A DNA stretch of 64,000 nt, taken from contig QANZ01004226.1 in assembly GCA_003254925.1 (NCBI GenBank), forward strand, positions 226,960 to 290,959, read 5' to 3'. Below the pieces are notes generated by a model, which saw only the letters and a program-made list of their open reading frames with translations, searched no databases and had not been told where the DNA came from. Every line of letters begins with the position of its first letter. Positions within the stretch are counted from its first letter, which is position 1. The position numbers and the translations under genes were made by a program. Positions 1-13,140 of the stretch are shown piece after piece. Source of the stretch: Chamaecrista fasciculata (taxonomy: Eukaryota; Streptophyta; Magnoliopsida; Fabales; Fabaceae).

Positions 1-2880
1 CAAAGAGCTTCATCTTGTGATGATTATATATTTCAAAATTTATTTTTCTTCAAAAATCTTTTATTTATTTTTTAAATTTATTTCAAAATTTTTTATTATT
101 AACTAAAATATACAACTCAATATTTAAAATATTACAATAAATTTGATCTTTACATCAAACTTAAAAATTAAAAAATATATATTCAATAATTAAAAAATAC
201 ATATTTAATATAAATTTAAGAACAAAAAGTATGAGTAAAAGTATATCTTTTATCCTTAAATTATACATCAATTTTTAATTTTATTCTTAATATTTTTTTC
301 TATCAATTTTATCATTCATAATTTATATTTTAATTAATTTTAACTTTTAACTAATTTTCTTTAATTAATTAATGATATTTATTGTATTTTCTAATCTGAG
401 TTAAAAATTGAGATTTTTTTTCTACCAACTTTATATTACATATCATTAACTACGTAAAATTTGTTGTTAATATTTAACTAAAATATTAATAAAAGATAAA
501 ATCGATCAAAATATAAAATATTAAAAAAAGACAATAAAAAAAACATTAAAAATGAAATTAAAAGTTGTTTTTGGAGACAAAAAGAAATGACACTTTTGTC
601 AATTTAAAAATTCAATTTAAATTCAGACACTAAGTCATTACAAGGATCAAATTGTAAACAATGATAATATTTCAAAAATAAAGTCATATATTTTGATTAT
701 TAAGATATCAAATAATAAATTTTATTTTTTCTTTGATATTGAAAATAAAAACATAAACTTAAAATAATATCTTGATTAAAATTGACGACTTTCAAAAATT
801 CTAACTCTTGTATTTAATAATCACACCAAAAATTTAAGTCACTATAATGAAATCCTGCAGATTTAGGGTACATGGACCACACACGGTGAAGAAGTGAGAC
901 GTGTGGGGACAAAGCCATGTGCATAGATTCATGTGTAGCAGGCAACCCAAATACGTGTTTCGCAAGTATTGGTGTACGGAAATTGTTACGTGTTACGTCC
1001 GTTTCCTTCACTTTATTTCAAGCTGCACCAAATTCAATATAATAAATAAGGACAAGACATAATTGTACGGTGAGTCCACCATATAACTAAAACAAGACAT
1101 GATAACTTATCTCAACACACAGATCACGCAACAAGAAATAAATAGAAAAAAGGAAATTAAGGATGGTTAGGTTTTGAATACGACGCTGTTTAGAAAAATT
1201 AAATGCCCAACTCTGTTTCTCTTTCTTGCTTACACACATACAGTAGCTAAACTAGCTATGAATTAAACAAGCATTTAATGAATGTATGGCTTAAAAATCA
1301 CGCAACACCAAGACATTACTATTCAGATTTCATTTTCCCTTTCTTGCCACCATAAAACGTGTTCCAGAATATATATAATTTGATTTAGACCTCTTGCTAG
1401 TTTGGGTTTCTAGTTTCCACTCACTCATTCCCCTTCTAGAAGCCATGTTTTCATTTCATACACACAAATTATTAATATATGTATATATACATAAATATGA
1501 TACCAATTTTAGGGTATAATAATAATATTTAGGGCATGTGCTGAATTCATCCTTTTTGGTTTAATTGATTAAGTATGTAAAGTACGTACGGAGACACGGA
1601 GAGAATCTGATAAGAGAAATGTGGCACCACTCCACCACCGTCCATGCAATAGGAATCCATGAATGTGGGGAATATATGTATATATTATGATATATATATG
1701 AAATTCAGAAGAAATTAAAGAAAATGAAAAGTAGGATTCATTATTCTTACTCCCAAAGAGAAAGGAACAAATTAAATCAAAGAAGGAAGAGATCGGAATC
1801 GATGAATTGATGAATATATGTTAATAAGAACGCGAAGTAGTTTCCAGATATATCCTTGATTCTCATGCAAGTGGAACTTTAACTTCTATTCTTACAACAC
1901 TAGTAGTATCGGCATATGCTGGGATATATATCTTATACAAATAAATATACTTACATATTCCTCCTATTTCCGATTCCACACAAACTATTTCTTTCTCTGT
2001 TTCATTATTCATACGCTGAACTCCACTTGTTCAACTATTTATTATTAAATTATTATTGTATATATATAGTGGAGAATATATTTTTCAAGCAACTTTAATT
2101 AAAAATAAAAAGAAAGAGGTAAGTACATCTTTTTCCTTACAAAATTTTACATTCATTTTTTAATTTCATACATAATTTATTTTTTGTTGTTAATCTTGTT
2201 TTCAAAATTTGAAAAAAAATAAAATAAAATAAACTTTAAAGATAAAACTGATCCATTTATTAATACCTTTATGACTATAAACGCTCATAAAATCAAGATA
2301 TCTTAATTTTGATAAACTTACAAAACTTAACTCACCTGAATTTTCTAAATATTAAACAAAATTGTTATAAAAAGAATTTATAACATGTGCTTGCAATTAA
2401 TATAATAAGCGGAAATTGGAGAACGATGTGATCTATAAATGGACACGCGTCGGCGCGTGGAGAAAAGTGATAGGATAGGGAAGTAGAGGAGTATACTTAA
2501 TTACTTATAGTGGTTAATAATAGGATAAGCTATCTTTAGATAGGATTAGGAAGTAGGTATACCCTTTTATCACTCATGCATGTGACTATGTGAGTCATCA
2601 GTGGCAGGAGTGGCCACTGGCCAAACAAACAAACAAACAAACCCTAATTAACGATTAACCACTTTTGGTTTAGTTAGTGCCATTTGACATATCCATTGCT
2701 TTTTCTACAAACTTCTCTGCTTATGGGATAAAATGTTGTACAATATATTTAATTAGCTAGAAAGATAACTAATTTGTATTCAACAAAATTTGTCTGCACT
2801 TTTTACCCTATGAAGATAATGGGAGTGGATCTTCTATCGTAGAATTTGAATGATGTCATGTTATCCAATAAATTTATGTA
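1..2880. other. AT-rich intergenic DNA, no gene seen
   Basis: Very AT-rich sequence with only short, compositionally random open frames on both strands (longest about 65 codons). No protein family, tRNA or rRNA is recognisable. The part near 236-598 resembles a decayed foldback element and is listed separately. The stretch around 1,300-1,900 is less AT-rich and could be the promoter side of a gene outside the window, but nothing in it proves that. Confidence 0.6.
236..598. repeat. Decayed foldback element (family C-like)
   Basis: The stretch begins with AAAAGTATATC followed by phrases such as TTTTATCC and TCAATTTTTAATTTTATTC. It ends with the approximate reverse complements (AAAATGAAATTAAAAGTTG, then GACACTTTTGTC). 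The same phrase order is seen more clearly at 58,341-58,706. Arms are heavily diverged and AT-rich, so the boundaries are approximate and chance similarity cannot be excluded. Confidence 0.4.
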
Positions 2881-2884
2881 GTTA

Positions 2885-3430
2885 ATTTTTGATCAAATGA
2901 TTGATGTTGCTACAAAAATCGGTCATTTGTAGGCGTAGCGATTTCTACACTGAGAAAATGAAGCATTTATATTTTATAGATATTTTTCATTGTAGAAAAT
3001 GTAATAAAATTTAATTTAAAAAGCGATGCTACAAATGGAAGACTTTTTTACAGTGGTGTTTGGTGTTGCAATCAGGTTTTTTACAACTTACGACGATGAT
3101 ATAATAGCGAAAGTAGGTTTTCTGCAGCGATTGAGTTTTGCTACCAAAGGGTGGCCATGTTCCCATGGCCACCTAAATCTCGTTGCAAAGTTACTTTTTT
3201 TTTTTTGGTAAAACGTTGCAATGTTACTATCGCAAGTGTTTCACTGCAGTAGAGACTTTTTGCAACGCAGTACACAGAGCTTTTGTGCTACTAAAGAAAT
3301 ATTTTGGGGAAACACTCGTTGCAGAAGATTAGAGATAATTAATAACTTTTTGCAATGAAATATCGCTGCGGAAAGTAATATTTGTAACAATTAATTTTGC
3401 ATTTTTTGCTACAGAGCATTAATTTTTTTT
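2885..3430. repeat. Repeat-rich block with GCTAC / TTGCAACG motifs and a 24-bp hairpin
   Basis: This block is GC-richer than its surroundings and is full of recurring short words in both orientations: TTGCTAC or GTAGCAA-like words, CGTTGCAA, and GCGATTTCTAC / GCGATTGAG. It includes a perfect hairpin at 3,150-3,173 with arms GGTGGCCATG and CATGGCCACC around TTCC. Dense sub-terminal words of this kind are typical of degenerate CACTA-like or other DNA transposon ends. No transposase frame and no defined termini are visible, so the class is inferred. Confidence 0.45.
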
Positions 3431-6080
3431 TAATAAATTTTGAGGATGAAGGATAAATGTTACGTGACTGATATCAAACTCATGGTCATCTCTACTTATA
3501 AAGTACATTTTTCTTCTGTTACTTAATTTTGAAGTTTTTTTTTTTTCTTCGTTTGCTTTTCTTCTGATCTATAGTATAAACATGACTTGAACTATTACCT
3601 TAGATTAATATATCTTTCCAATTGAACCTAACATTTGACAAAATAATAATAAAAATGTCTTCTCTATTTTTAAAACTAGCTAATCATCTCTCTCTCTCTC
3701 TTTTTATCTACATTATTAACAATTCCGAAGTAGTTCTGGTCCCAAAAAAATTTCCGGCACATTGTAATAGTGCTCTACGTAGTTTGGTGGCAGTTTTATC
3801 ATACAATAAGACACAATCCTTAATTCAAGGAGTGAAAAAACAAAACACACTTGAAAGCGATTCAGCAATCACCATCCTCTATTATTTTTTTGTTCCTATA
3901 AATCAAAGCAAAACGCTTGTAAGCGACAAAACTGCCCCTGTTATTGTTCTATTTTTCCTATGAAACCCAAAAACAAAGAAAAGCAACGAAAAGAAAACTG
4001 CTTGAACTCTTTGTTATTTATGAGACCAACAACATGGTATTTGTTTAAAAAAAGGATCATGAGTTTCCCAAAAGCCAACTACTTTAGTCTATTTATAAAT
4101 ATGTGTAGTACAGAAAGTTAAAGAGACTCTTCTCGTGAGACTCGACATTTAGTGGGTGATACAGCTCATAACTATTTTGTTAATTGTCAGATTAAAGAAA
4201 TTAAGGTATATTAATCACATAGCCCTCCCTCACAAGTCACAAAATCATACACTAAAATACATACAAGAGTTCTAGCTGACTAAGTGGTATTGAAACAATC
4301 TGTGGGTATGATATGTCAGATGTCTCCGAATCAGAGAAAAAAAAAAGGCAACTTGCAGTGATGATTACTATAGAAAATTGGACATACAGTTCAAAAGCAA
4401 TGAGTGTAGGAATTAGAAAAGAAAGATTAATGCAAGTGATAAAATGTTTGGCTCATAATTCATAACATTATGAACTCAAATTTCTGTGTGGATGTGATGA
4501 TTTTATTAGCGAGTGATCAGTAAATAAATTTTTTTTATAAATGTTTATTATATATGAAGGTATATTTTGATCTTTCTGAACATCCTGAGACTTAGCTCAC
4601 ATTAATTTTTAATTATCCAAAAAGAAAATAAAAGAAAAAAAAGCCAAATCTTGAACCCACCACATGTCTCAACCATAAAGCATGGTCCTACCCATGTGAC
4701 ACCATATAGTTATAGATATAATTACTCTGAAGCGTGATTGTCTTCAGCAATCGATCAGTGTACTACCTAATATTATTAATAATCCAATCAAAGTGGACAG
4801 GAACATTAAAAAATGATGTCAATTTAAGGAGTTGAACTTGAATATTCCTATGAAGTATCAAATGAGTGAGTGAGAGTGTAAGACGAATGGCTAACGTATG
4901 TGTCTGTCTTTCGTGTCATGTTTCAATGACGAGAGTTGTTGGGCTTTGAATGTGGCTTTCGGCTGAATGTGCCGCCCAAGTTTAAGAAGAATCCAAAATG
5001 TTGGATTAAGATAAGTACATATCAAGCTTACGCTCCATGATTTTCAGTTTTATATTTTAGAATCTTTCTGATGTCATTGCTCAATAATTCAGTTAGAACT
5101 GAGTCTGAGGTTGTCTCTTATCAGAAAACTTAACTATTTTTAAACGCAAAATATCGGCAGGGCCATGCGATTCAGAAGTCAGAATACAATTTTAAAATGT
5201 GCGTGAGAGCTTCAGTTAAGCACTTTTAACATCTTGCTTTTGGGGTTTCAGTATTTTTCTACATCTCGGTCGATCCGAAATTAAAATTCAAATTGGTGAA
5301 AGAGTTTTATTTTGATTTCTTTTAACACAGATTGATTGTCATCCAAATTGTTAAATGAATATATATATATATATAGTCAAATATCAAAGTAAATAACTAT
5401 CATATTTTAACTTCTCTTTTATTTACGCAGAAAAATGATTTCAAAGCGTGTTGGATATGATATAAGGGGAGGACAGGAACTAACAAGATCATGTCAACTT
5501 TCTATTTTCTCTTATGATTGTATTTTTTTCTTTGATGGAAACTCTTATGATTGTTGATTGTAAGAAAGAGAAAAAAGCTTATTGCTTTGTACTACAATTA
5601 AATTCCAAATTTATATATGAATTCTATCCCGAATACTAAATTATAAGAGAAGTACTCCCATTAATATCAAACGCCAAACACTCGTGAGGTATTAACTATT
5701 AAGCATATAGGCCCAAAACAAAAGTGAGGGTGTTTAGCATCGCTTCGTTTTTAAATGGGCTGGACTTCAGTGTTTAGTAAGTTAAAGTGAGAGTAACTGC
5801 ATGATGAGGGAGTCCAGTTTGAAGTTCAAAATCACCGTGTTAATTGATACTTAAGGGTAGGCCAAAAAAAAAAAGGTATTTAAGGGCATAGAACTACCGC
5901 TTTTAGTTTTAATCATAAGTATTTAAATACCAAATCCCTACTACGAGTAAGAGTAGAAACTAGAAATGATCAGACTATATGTTAGCACACCACTTGCTCA
6001 TCCAAAGTAAACGAGCAAGAAGCACCAAATCATAACAAGGACAACTGAACTACTGGTTGATTGGGTAAAGTTTGAGTTAT
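3431..6080. other. Intergenic DNA, no gene seen
   Basis: There are only spurious open frames here. The longest, at 3,622-3,963 (plus, about 113 codons), has no recognisable domain and the composition of translated AT-rich DNA. No RNA gene was recognised. Confidence 0.55.
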
Positions 6081-6328
6081 GAGTAAACCATTCCTTTAGT
6101 CTCTAAAATTGTTCCAAAACTATGATTTAATCCCTCAATATTGAAGATATACTTGTTGACTCCTGATATTTTTTCAGATGTCAACTATCTAATCTCTAAA
6201 ATATTATCCACGAGAGTTAAATAGCTTATGTTTGTTAAAAAAATAAATCAAAGACTAAAGTATTTCCATTATAGAGGGACTAAATCATAATTGTGAGACA
6301 AATTTAAAAACTAAGAAAATAAACGTTC
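6081..6328. repeat. Foldback MITE-like element, family B, copy 1
   Basis: The whole 250-bp segment can fold on itself. The left arm carries CTTTAGTCTCTAAAATTG then ATGATTTAATCCCTC. The right arm carries the complements GAGGGACTAAATCAT and AAACTAAGAAAATAAACG. Two further copies with the same phrase order lie at 32,065-32,303 and 55,582-55,828. It is non-coding and of unknown superfamily. Confidence 0.6.
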
Positions 6329-7113
6329 AATTGTTTTATTTAGTGGTGTGCAGAAACTAAACAGAAACAGCTATTTCTCACGCCAATTCTGTTCGAAAAG
6401 AATCTAATAGGGACCAATGCCCTCGAGAAAATTAAGAAGAATCTCTGGAAAATTAGCAAGTGGGCAGTAAGGAGAGTATACCCTCAGGTCCGTTGTCTTG
6501 AGCATCTAAACCTTTTACTCCTTTGAGCCCCACTTCCACTGAGAAAAAGTCTTGACAAATGCTATAGTAGCAGAGAGACATCGCAAAACAAGCAGAAGGT
6601 GGAACCTTTTTGTCTCAGTAAGATCCAATGCCTCCAATCAATTTCTAGAGGCTCCCAAGTCAGACTTGAGATTCCTCAAGGCCCAAATTAACAGAGGGAT
6701 TCCCAGAAAATAAAGAGGCAACCCAGAAAACAAGGAAAACAGGTTCTACCAGATTGTTTTGTCAGCTTGAACGGACAATCAATAATGCCAGCAGTATGAG
6801 CATTTTTAGATGGTTCTCACCAAAAAATGCTGTCATATCTATCTATGGTAGAACTGAGAAGCTTACAATTCAGAACATACACCTGCTACTACTAGCGTAC
6901 AAGGAGGAGATTATGACCCCTTCTACTAATCCATCTTTGTATCAGCAACAACAATGGTTTACATTAGTTCATGATGGTGTTACCCTTCAATTTTACAATT
7001 CCAACATATCATAGTAGATCAAATGGAACTCTGGTTTCCTTTTCTTTCAACTATTACATGTTCAAGACCAAGCTGACCCTGTTGAAGCAGCACCCTCTAC
7101 GCCAAAATTGATT
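6329..7113. other. Intergenic / downstream flank of the PP1 gene
   Basis: This is moderate-GC sequence downstream of the phosphatase stop codon (7,114, minus strand). The part nearest the gene is probably its 3' UTR. A plus-strand open frame at 6,754-7,014 (86 codons) has no recognisable domain. The block at 6,360-6,760 reads like mixed, broken exon sequence, but I could not assign it to a family. Confidence 0.4.
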
Positions 7114-10100
7114 TCAAACTTTACCCAGGAAGGACTGCAATGCAAAGTAGAAAGAAGGAAGTTATATATAAGTCAGGTAGTATGTACAGAAGATTTTATT
7201 TTATTTTTTTGAAATAGCAGTGATGTTAGGTAATATGTACCATGATGTACAAGTAACGTATTGTGTTATTTAAAGTAAGGCCATTCCTATTATTGTAACT
7301 ATGTAAAATTGGCTGTATTGCAAAACTAGTGAAGTTTTGGTAGAAGGTGATAAATTCCAGAGAAAATTCTATATGCTAAAATCTGCTCCAGTTAGCTGCT
7401 AGTCCTCTAACTCTAAGCACCTTATCTCCATGATTCCAGTTCACAAACCATGTCTCACCCAGACAATAAGTGAACTGTGCATGAAATTTCCAATTCACTA
7501 TTAAGGTAAAAGTCAAACAGAGATACATATAGGCGGAAGATCATAAATATATATATATATATATATCTATGATAGGAAACTTAGATCTGTATATACAAAA
7601 CTACCATCGTTGTGTGTATTGCATCAGCAAATGTTAACATATCTTCCTACCTTCACTCCAGCCGGAGAGCTTCCAGGCTTAGCAGTAGTTGTACTTCCGA
7701 AATTGAGCTTTGGTTTTTTATCAGCAGGCTTCAATATTTGGAAAGAACACATTAGAGTCTCATCAACACTCATCATAGCTCCAGCATTGTCAAACTCCCC
7801 ACAATAATTTGGTGCTGAAAATATAGTTACAAGCTGCCTGTTAGCAAAGAACTCGTATCCATCCTCTACAACCTGCCAAAACATAGTGAAAACAAAATAT
7901 AGTTCAAATTCAAAAGCACAGTTCATCGAAAATGCAAAATACTCTCATCTAAACACACAATAGTACAGAGTGAAAGATCATACAGGAAAGCTAATGCATG
8001 ACTTTTGATGGGCAATGTTTATGCTCAATGCATAAAATTGCTCAAGGTACTTGGAAAACAAAATTTCAAGTTCAAATGAAATGAAGTAACTGCAAAAGTC
8101 TGACATACCACATATGTAGATAGATGGAAATACATTACAAAATCCTTCTATCAGTCACACAAATGGGGATACAAATACAATCAAGCAAACTTAGTAACAC
8201 GTTGATTGAACAACAAATGCAAGAGTTTAACCTGATGAGCACGACAAATAAGATCAAGATCATGCTTCTGAAGGAACTCTGAGACCTTATCAGCACCAAA
8301 TGTATATGAAACTCCCCGGTCATTCATTCCCCAACCCTGAACATCTTTGCTCGGGTCTGACCAAAGAAGATCACAAAGCAAACCTGTGTCTGGCACATCA
8401 GTGGGCCGTTGAATGTTTCTTATCTGATCCAAATGATTTAAGTCAGGAGATAGTCCCCCATGCATACACAGAATCTTTTCATCAATAAGGGCTGCCACAG
8501 GCAAGCAGTTGAAGCAGTCTGTAAATGTCTTCCATAACCTTACATTAAACCGTCTCTTACACTCATCATAAAATCCATATATACGGTTTATAGAAGCACA
8601 TTCATGATTCCCTCTCAAAAGGAAAAAGTTCTCAGGATATTTTATTTTATAAGCCAGGAGAAGACATATAGTTTCTAAACTCTGTTTCCCTCTGTCTACA
8701 TAATCCCCCAAAAACAAATAGTTGGCAGTAGGAGGTAAGCCACCATACTCAAAAAGTCTTAACAGATCAGAATATTGACCATGCACATCACCTGAAAGAG
8801 CAATATAAGGAAATTAAGAAATCATAGCAAAAACAAAATGTTTTCTCTTCCTGTAAATAATAATATCAAGACATCCCATAGATGAATTACACCCACAGAA
8901 TGTAAGGACCAGTGCACCTTTAGGCACCCAGAAACAATGCTTTCACTTGCTCTACATTTCAGCATAAAATTGTCACGTAGATGAGAAAAAGATTGTCTTA
9001 GGCATTGCTGACAAAGCCATTTTCTTGTTTCTCTATAACATGCTATAAAACAGACAAACTCATATAACAGCACATTATCTAAGTAGTGCCCACTTTCTTC
9101 AACAGCAATTTTTTTTTAAAAAAAAAAAACTGATTTCATTGTAAAGCTTAATAAAGTGAATAATGGGTCAATATAATGGAGACTGGAGAGGGCTTTAAGC
9201 TCTTGCATTTGCATTTAAATTCTATATCAACCAGTTTCAATCAGCATAGCCTGCTAAACTATTTATAACTTGCTTGACATGCCAAACCTTAATACGTAAA
9301 GTAGAAAAACAGATAAAGCTAAAAGGTGATCACCAAAATAAGATTTCAATGCAATTAAGTCAGTTCAAATTATTAAAGACATAAACTAGTCCCAGAAAAA
9401 AAAAAGATTTAAAACTAAGGTTGTGGGTGAATAAGCCAGATGACAAGCCTTAAATAAGTATAGAAGTGTCCAGTTGACGCTGAAAAGAAGAAGAAAGGGC
9501 AGCAGCAGCAGGGTTTCAGCAAAGATGAGTTGGCATAGCCTCATCACATCTAGCTGAGGTGGCTTGAAGTGCAATGAGTTTAGCCTTGGACCACCTGAAG
9601 CACTACAATGGCCTGCCTGATGGTCATCCTTGCCTCATCCTCTTTTAACAACACGAGTTCCAATTTAGTAAATTGTGTTCATTTAGTTCTTTGTTTTCTA
9701 AAAGGTTAAATGCAGTCTCTTCATTAGTTGAGATATCACATTCAAAAGAAAATAGATGGCATAACCTTAGAACTACGATTTTTTCTGGGGTACTGAAATG
9801 GGATTCAATGTAAATCGTCTGCATCTGTAGGGGAAAATTAACAACTAAATCTGACTATCCAACAAGTAAGAAGTATGCTCTATGGATTTTTCATTTTGAG
9901 ACACAAACAACTTTTATTAAATATTACAGAATGATTACTTTTGAGTGATGTACGACTTGAGCTAACAAGGAGAGTACATTTCCACTTCTAATGAAAAAAA
10001 GTATAAGGATCAAATTGACAATTGAAAAAAAACAGAAAATTGTAAATCTACCATTCCAATCCTATATCAAAGAATCACGAAAATTTCAATCCTTTATCTT

Positions 10101-11323
10101 TTAATATGAAATGCAGCTTATAACAAACTTACACACAGCACCTACTTGGAAATGTCACACGGTTCATCTTTAAGTAAAAGATGTCTAGGATGTCACATCC
10201 ATTGAGGAAGCATATAACCAACCATTTCCAAACCAATCATTACGTTATCTTAAAAAAGTAGCTCACCGTTGTAGATTTCAGTTCAGAGGTTAACCAGATC
10301 AGGCCTATAATATTCCTGTTGTAAAATCAGTTACAATGCTAAAACAGTAAAACCTCAGAAAAGTACTATTATATAGTTAAGCATACTGATGTTATTCAAC
10401 TTATCATCAACGTCCTATCTCCTCAGTCAACATTGAACAGAAACTTTGGAATTACATGAAAAATTTTGATGCCAGTCAGCAGGTAATCAGGGATTACTAA
10501 AATGTGGGAAGTGGTCAGGTAGTACTGCATAACACCAAAACCTACTGCAGAATTTATAGATATCTGGTTGGATTGATATATAACTAAACGTTTATAGTGA
10601 AGGATAACTCCCAAGTCACAGGCAACATTATTTGCTCAGTTGTCCTGCTGGGAACATTATTTATTAACACCAGGCATAGATTTATCAAGGGCATGGAAAG
10701 ACAGTAGGCAAACATCAGACAGAATATATGATCCAATTACCCAAAGACTGAGGAGGGAGGAGGTATTTAAGTTTACTTAAGAGTGTGCGAAAGTCTTTGA
10801 AGTTTTCCTGATCATGGAATCATCTAATAATGCCATAATAACACAAAATAATAATAATAAAAAAACTCGATTCACGTCCAAATCTCAAACATGAAACAAT
10901 TCCACTTTTGACCAAAGAGATGCCATATTCTACCACAGATCTTCGCATGTAGAAACGCGGAATCACGCGGTAATATAGATGAACGGTGGGGGATCAGGTA
11001 AACCCTAAGAAGTTAGATTATTCCCTGAATCAGAAAACTCAGTTGAAGAAGTTGTAAAACCCTTTCCGAGAAATGAAGGAGAGAATCTCCATCGGCGCGA
11101 GAAGAATACATTGACAAAATAGGAAGAAAAAAAGAGTGGTTAAAATACCGCAAATCTTAATAGGCGCTTCTAGCTCCAATAAATTAGGCTGTTGCAAGAA
11201 AATCTCCCGAGAAGTTACACAGAGCTGGCGGATCTCCGATTCCGATAACTGAACCTGCTTCCCTGGACGCCCGCGAACTTCAAGCAGACGACTGATAATG
11301 TCATCGAGAACCGATTGGTCCAT
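7114..11323 (-). CDS. Serine/threonine protein phosphatase PP1 catalytic subunit (TOPP family)
   Basis: This is the catalytic subunit of type 1 Ser/Thr phosphatase, a two-metal hydrolase that dephosphorylates many targets through regulatory subunits. Exons on the minus strand are 11,149-11,323, 8,232-8,791, 7,651-7,872 and a 21-nt last exon, 7,114-7,134. Together they encode 325 aa, the usual TOPP length. Metallophosphatase motifs appear in order: GDVHG (split across exons 1-2, about residue 59), [19 protein letters not shown], and [10 protein letters not shown] near the C-terminus. The start is the ATG at 11,323 (MDQSVLDD). The last microexon gives SFLGKV and stop, a plausible plant PP1 tail. 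Without it, translation would run 8 residues into intron 3. Intron 1 is about 2.4 kb. Individual TOPP isoforms are too alike to number from memory. Confidence 0.93.
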
Positions 11324-11603
11324 TTCGTGTCCTTCAAAGACCGAAAGTCAACGTGTTTATTGGATATGATGGAAAGGCCTAAAATCCGATGATGATGACG
11401 AAGAAGGAGAGAGCAAGAGGAAGAGGGAGAATAGTTGGAGTAATCGAATAGGCAGCATGAGAAATTGAGAAGTGATGGGGTTACGTCGTTTTGCTACACA
11501 AAGGGTGTCGTTTCATGATCGGAGAGAATTTTAGACATTCTTCTGATCAAAGGGGTTATTATTATACTTACGAAAAAAAAAGGGGTTATTATTATTATTA
11601 TTT

Positions 11604-12012
11604 GGCCAAAGTGTAAATTTGGTCCCATATTTTTTACTCAATTCTCAATTTGGTCCTGTATTTTTTTTTTGTGGCAATTTTGGTCCTATATCTTTACAAA
11701 GATCCCAATTTTGGTCTCATATCATTTTTGATCTCATATCTTTTAGTTAAGTTGTAGAATTAGTTTCATATCTTTGCAAAAAGATCAACCATTAGTTTAT
11801 CATTTTATAAAAATATGAAACCACTTCTAAACTTAACTCAGAGATATAAGATTAATTCTGCAATTAACCCAAAGATATGAGACTAAATCTGTAACAAAAT
11901 GGGACCAAATTGAGACCTGATCCAAAGATATGGACTAAAAGTGCAAAAAAAAGATGTGAGATCAAATTGAAAACAGAGCAAAAGATATGATACCAAATTT
12001 ATACTTTAGGCT
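11604..12012. repeat. Foldback MITE-like element, family A, copy 1
   Basis: The left end reads GGCCAAAGTGTAAATTTGGT. The right end is its approximate complement, ACCAAATTTATACTTTAGGC. Between them the phrases 'ATTTTGGTCCTATATC' and their complements 'GATATGGACTAAAAGTGC' recur symmetrically, so nearly the whole 409 bp is self-complementary. A second complete copy lies at 46,244-46,686 and a single-end fragment at 17,619-17,665. No coding capacity. Confidence 0.7.
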
Positions 12013-13140
12013 TGTTATTTTTTTTTTTTTTGTAATGAGGAGGAAAAATGAAAGTAATTCCTTTTAATGAGAGCCGAATAAAAGGCACACGGGCAATGTA
12101 TGTCACGTTCTCATTCGCATACTCATATAGACTCACATTGCCATGTCAACTTTAAATGGCAAGTTCTGGAATTTTCGAATAATGATAGAAAATCTTAAAT
12201 TTCTGTTATAATAAAATGGGGAAAGAAAAGACCAAATAAAGGAACAAAGTTAAACTTGGATACTACTGGATGTTTCTATTTGGTTTTACCTTTTTTCTTT
12301 TACCATATTTGTACTCATTATCTTTTAACAAAAATTTTAAAAAACATTTAATTGTGATAATTCAATTTTTTTAAAAAATTAAAATATACAATTTAATTAT
12401 TAAAAAAATTCTATAATATATTTATTACTCTCTAAAAAAATAAACGACATACTCTTTTAACTTTTATAAAAACAAATAAAAATATATTGTTTTATTTTTT
12501 AATAATTAAAAATTGAATCGTTAATTTGTTATTTTCTTTTTCTACATTTCATTACTTGATGTCCGCGGGACGGGACCACGCCAACTGCAGCTGATGTAAA
12601 GTTGATATTATCAATAGATTCGTATTTAGTAGTAGGAGTTTTTTTTTAGTAGTTTAGCAATCAACAATGTATATCCATCAACTTTTCAGTAAACATAAAT
12701 GTATGACTTGGTATTTAATTTTCTCCAAGTTACATATTTTTCAACGCCTCAAAATTCATTCTATAATTTTTATTATAATTCTAAATTTTCTGGCCAATTC
12801 TCGTCCATGATTGCTATAACATTTTTTCTTCTTCATGGCAAGATTTGGATTGAGGAGTAGAATTATGTAATAAGAAAAAAAAATGTACACCTTTGAACCA
12901 TAAAATGTCATAATGATATAACATAGCAATATATTGCATTATCGCCTTCTTTTTGTAAAATAAGTTGATTAGATCTTAATCGATATTAAAAAAAACCTAT
13001 ATTTGAATCATTAATGCATAAAATAAATTGTAATCTAATCGCTGAAACTAATCATCATCGCCTTCTTTTTGAAAACAACCACTAATTGTTTAAAATCCTA
13101 GATAATTCAATTTTGCTAGATACTATACTTTCAAGCTTCA
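12013..13140. other. Intergenic DNA, no gene seen
   Basis: AT-rich spacer without credible open frames between two foldback elements. Nothing else was recognised. Confidence 0.55.

Noticed and set aside
3622..3963. A 113-codon plus-strand frame
   Set aside because: AT-rich composition artefact with no signal peptide, domain or promoter support.
6754..7014. An 86-codon plus-strand frame next to the PP1 3' end
   Set aside because: No family resemblance, and it lies in what is probably the antisense of the PP1 3' UTR.
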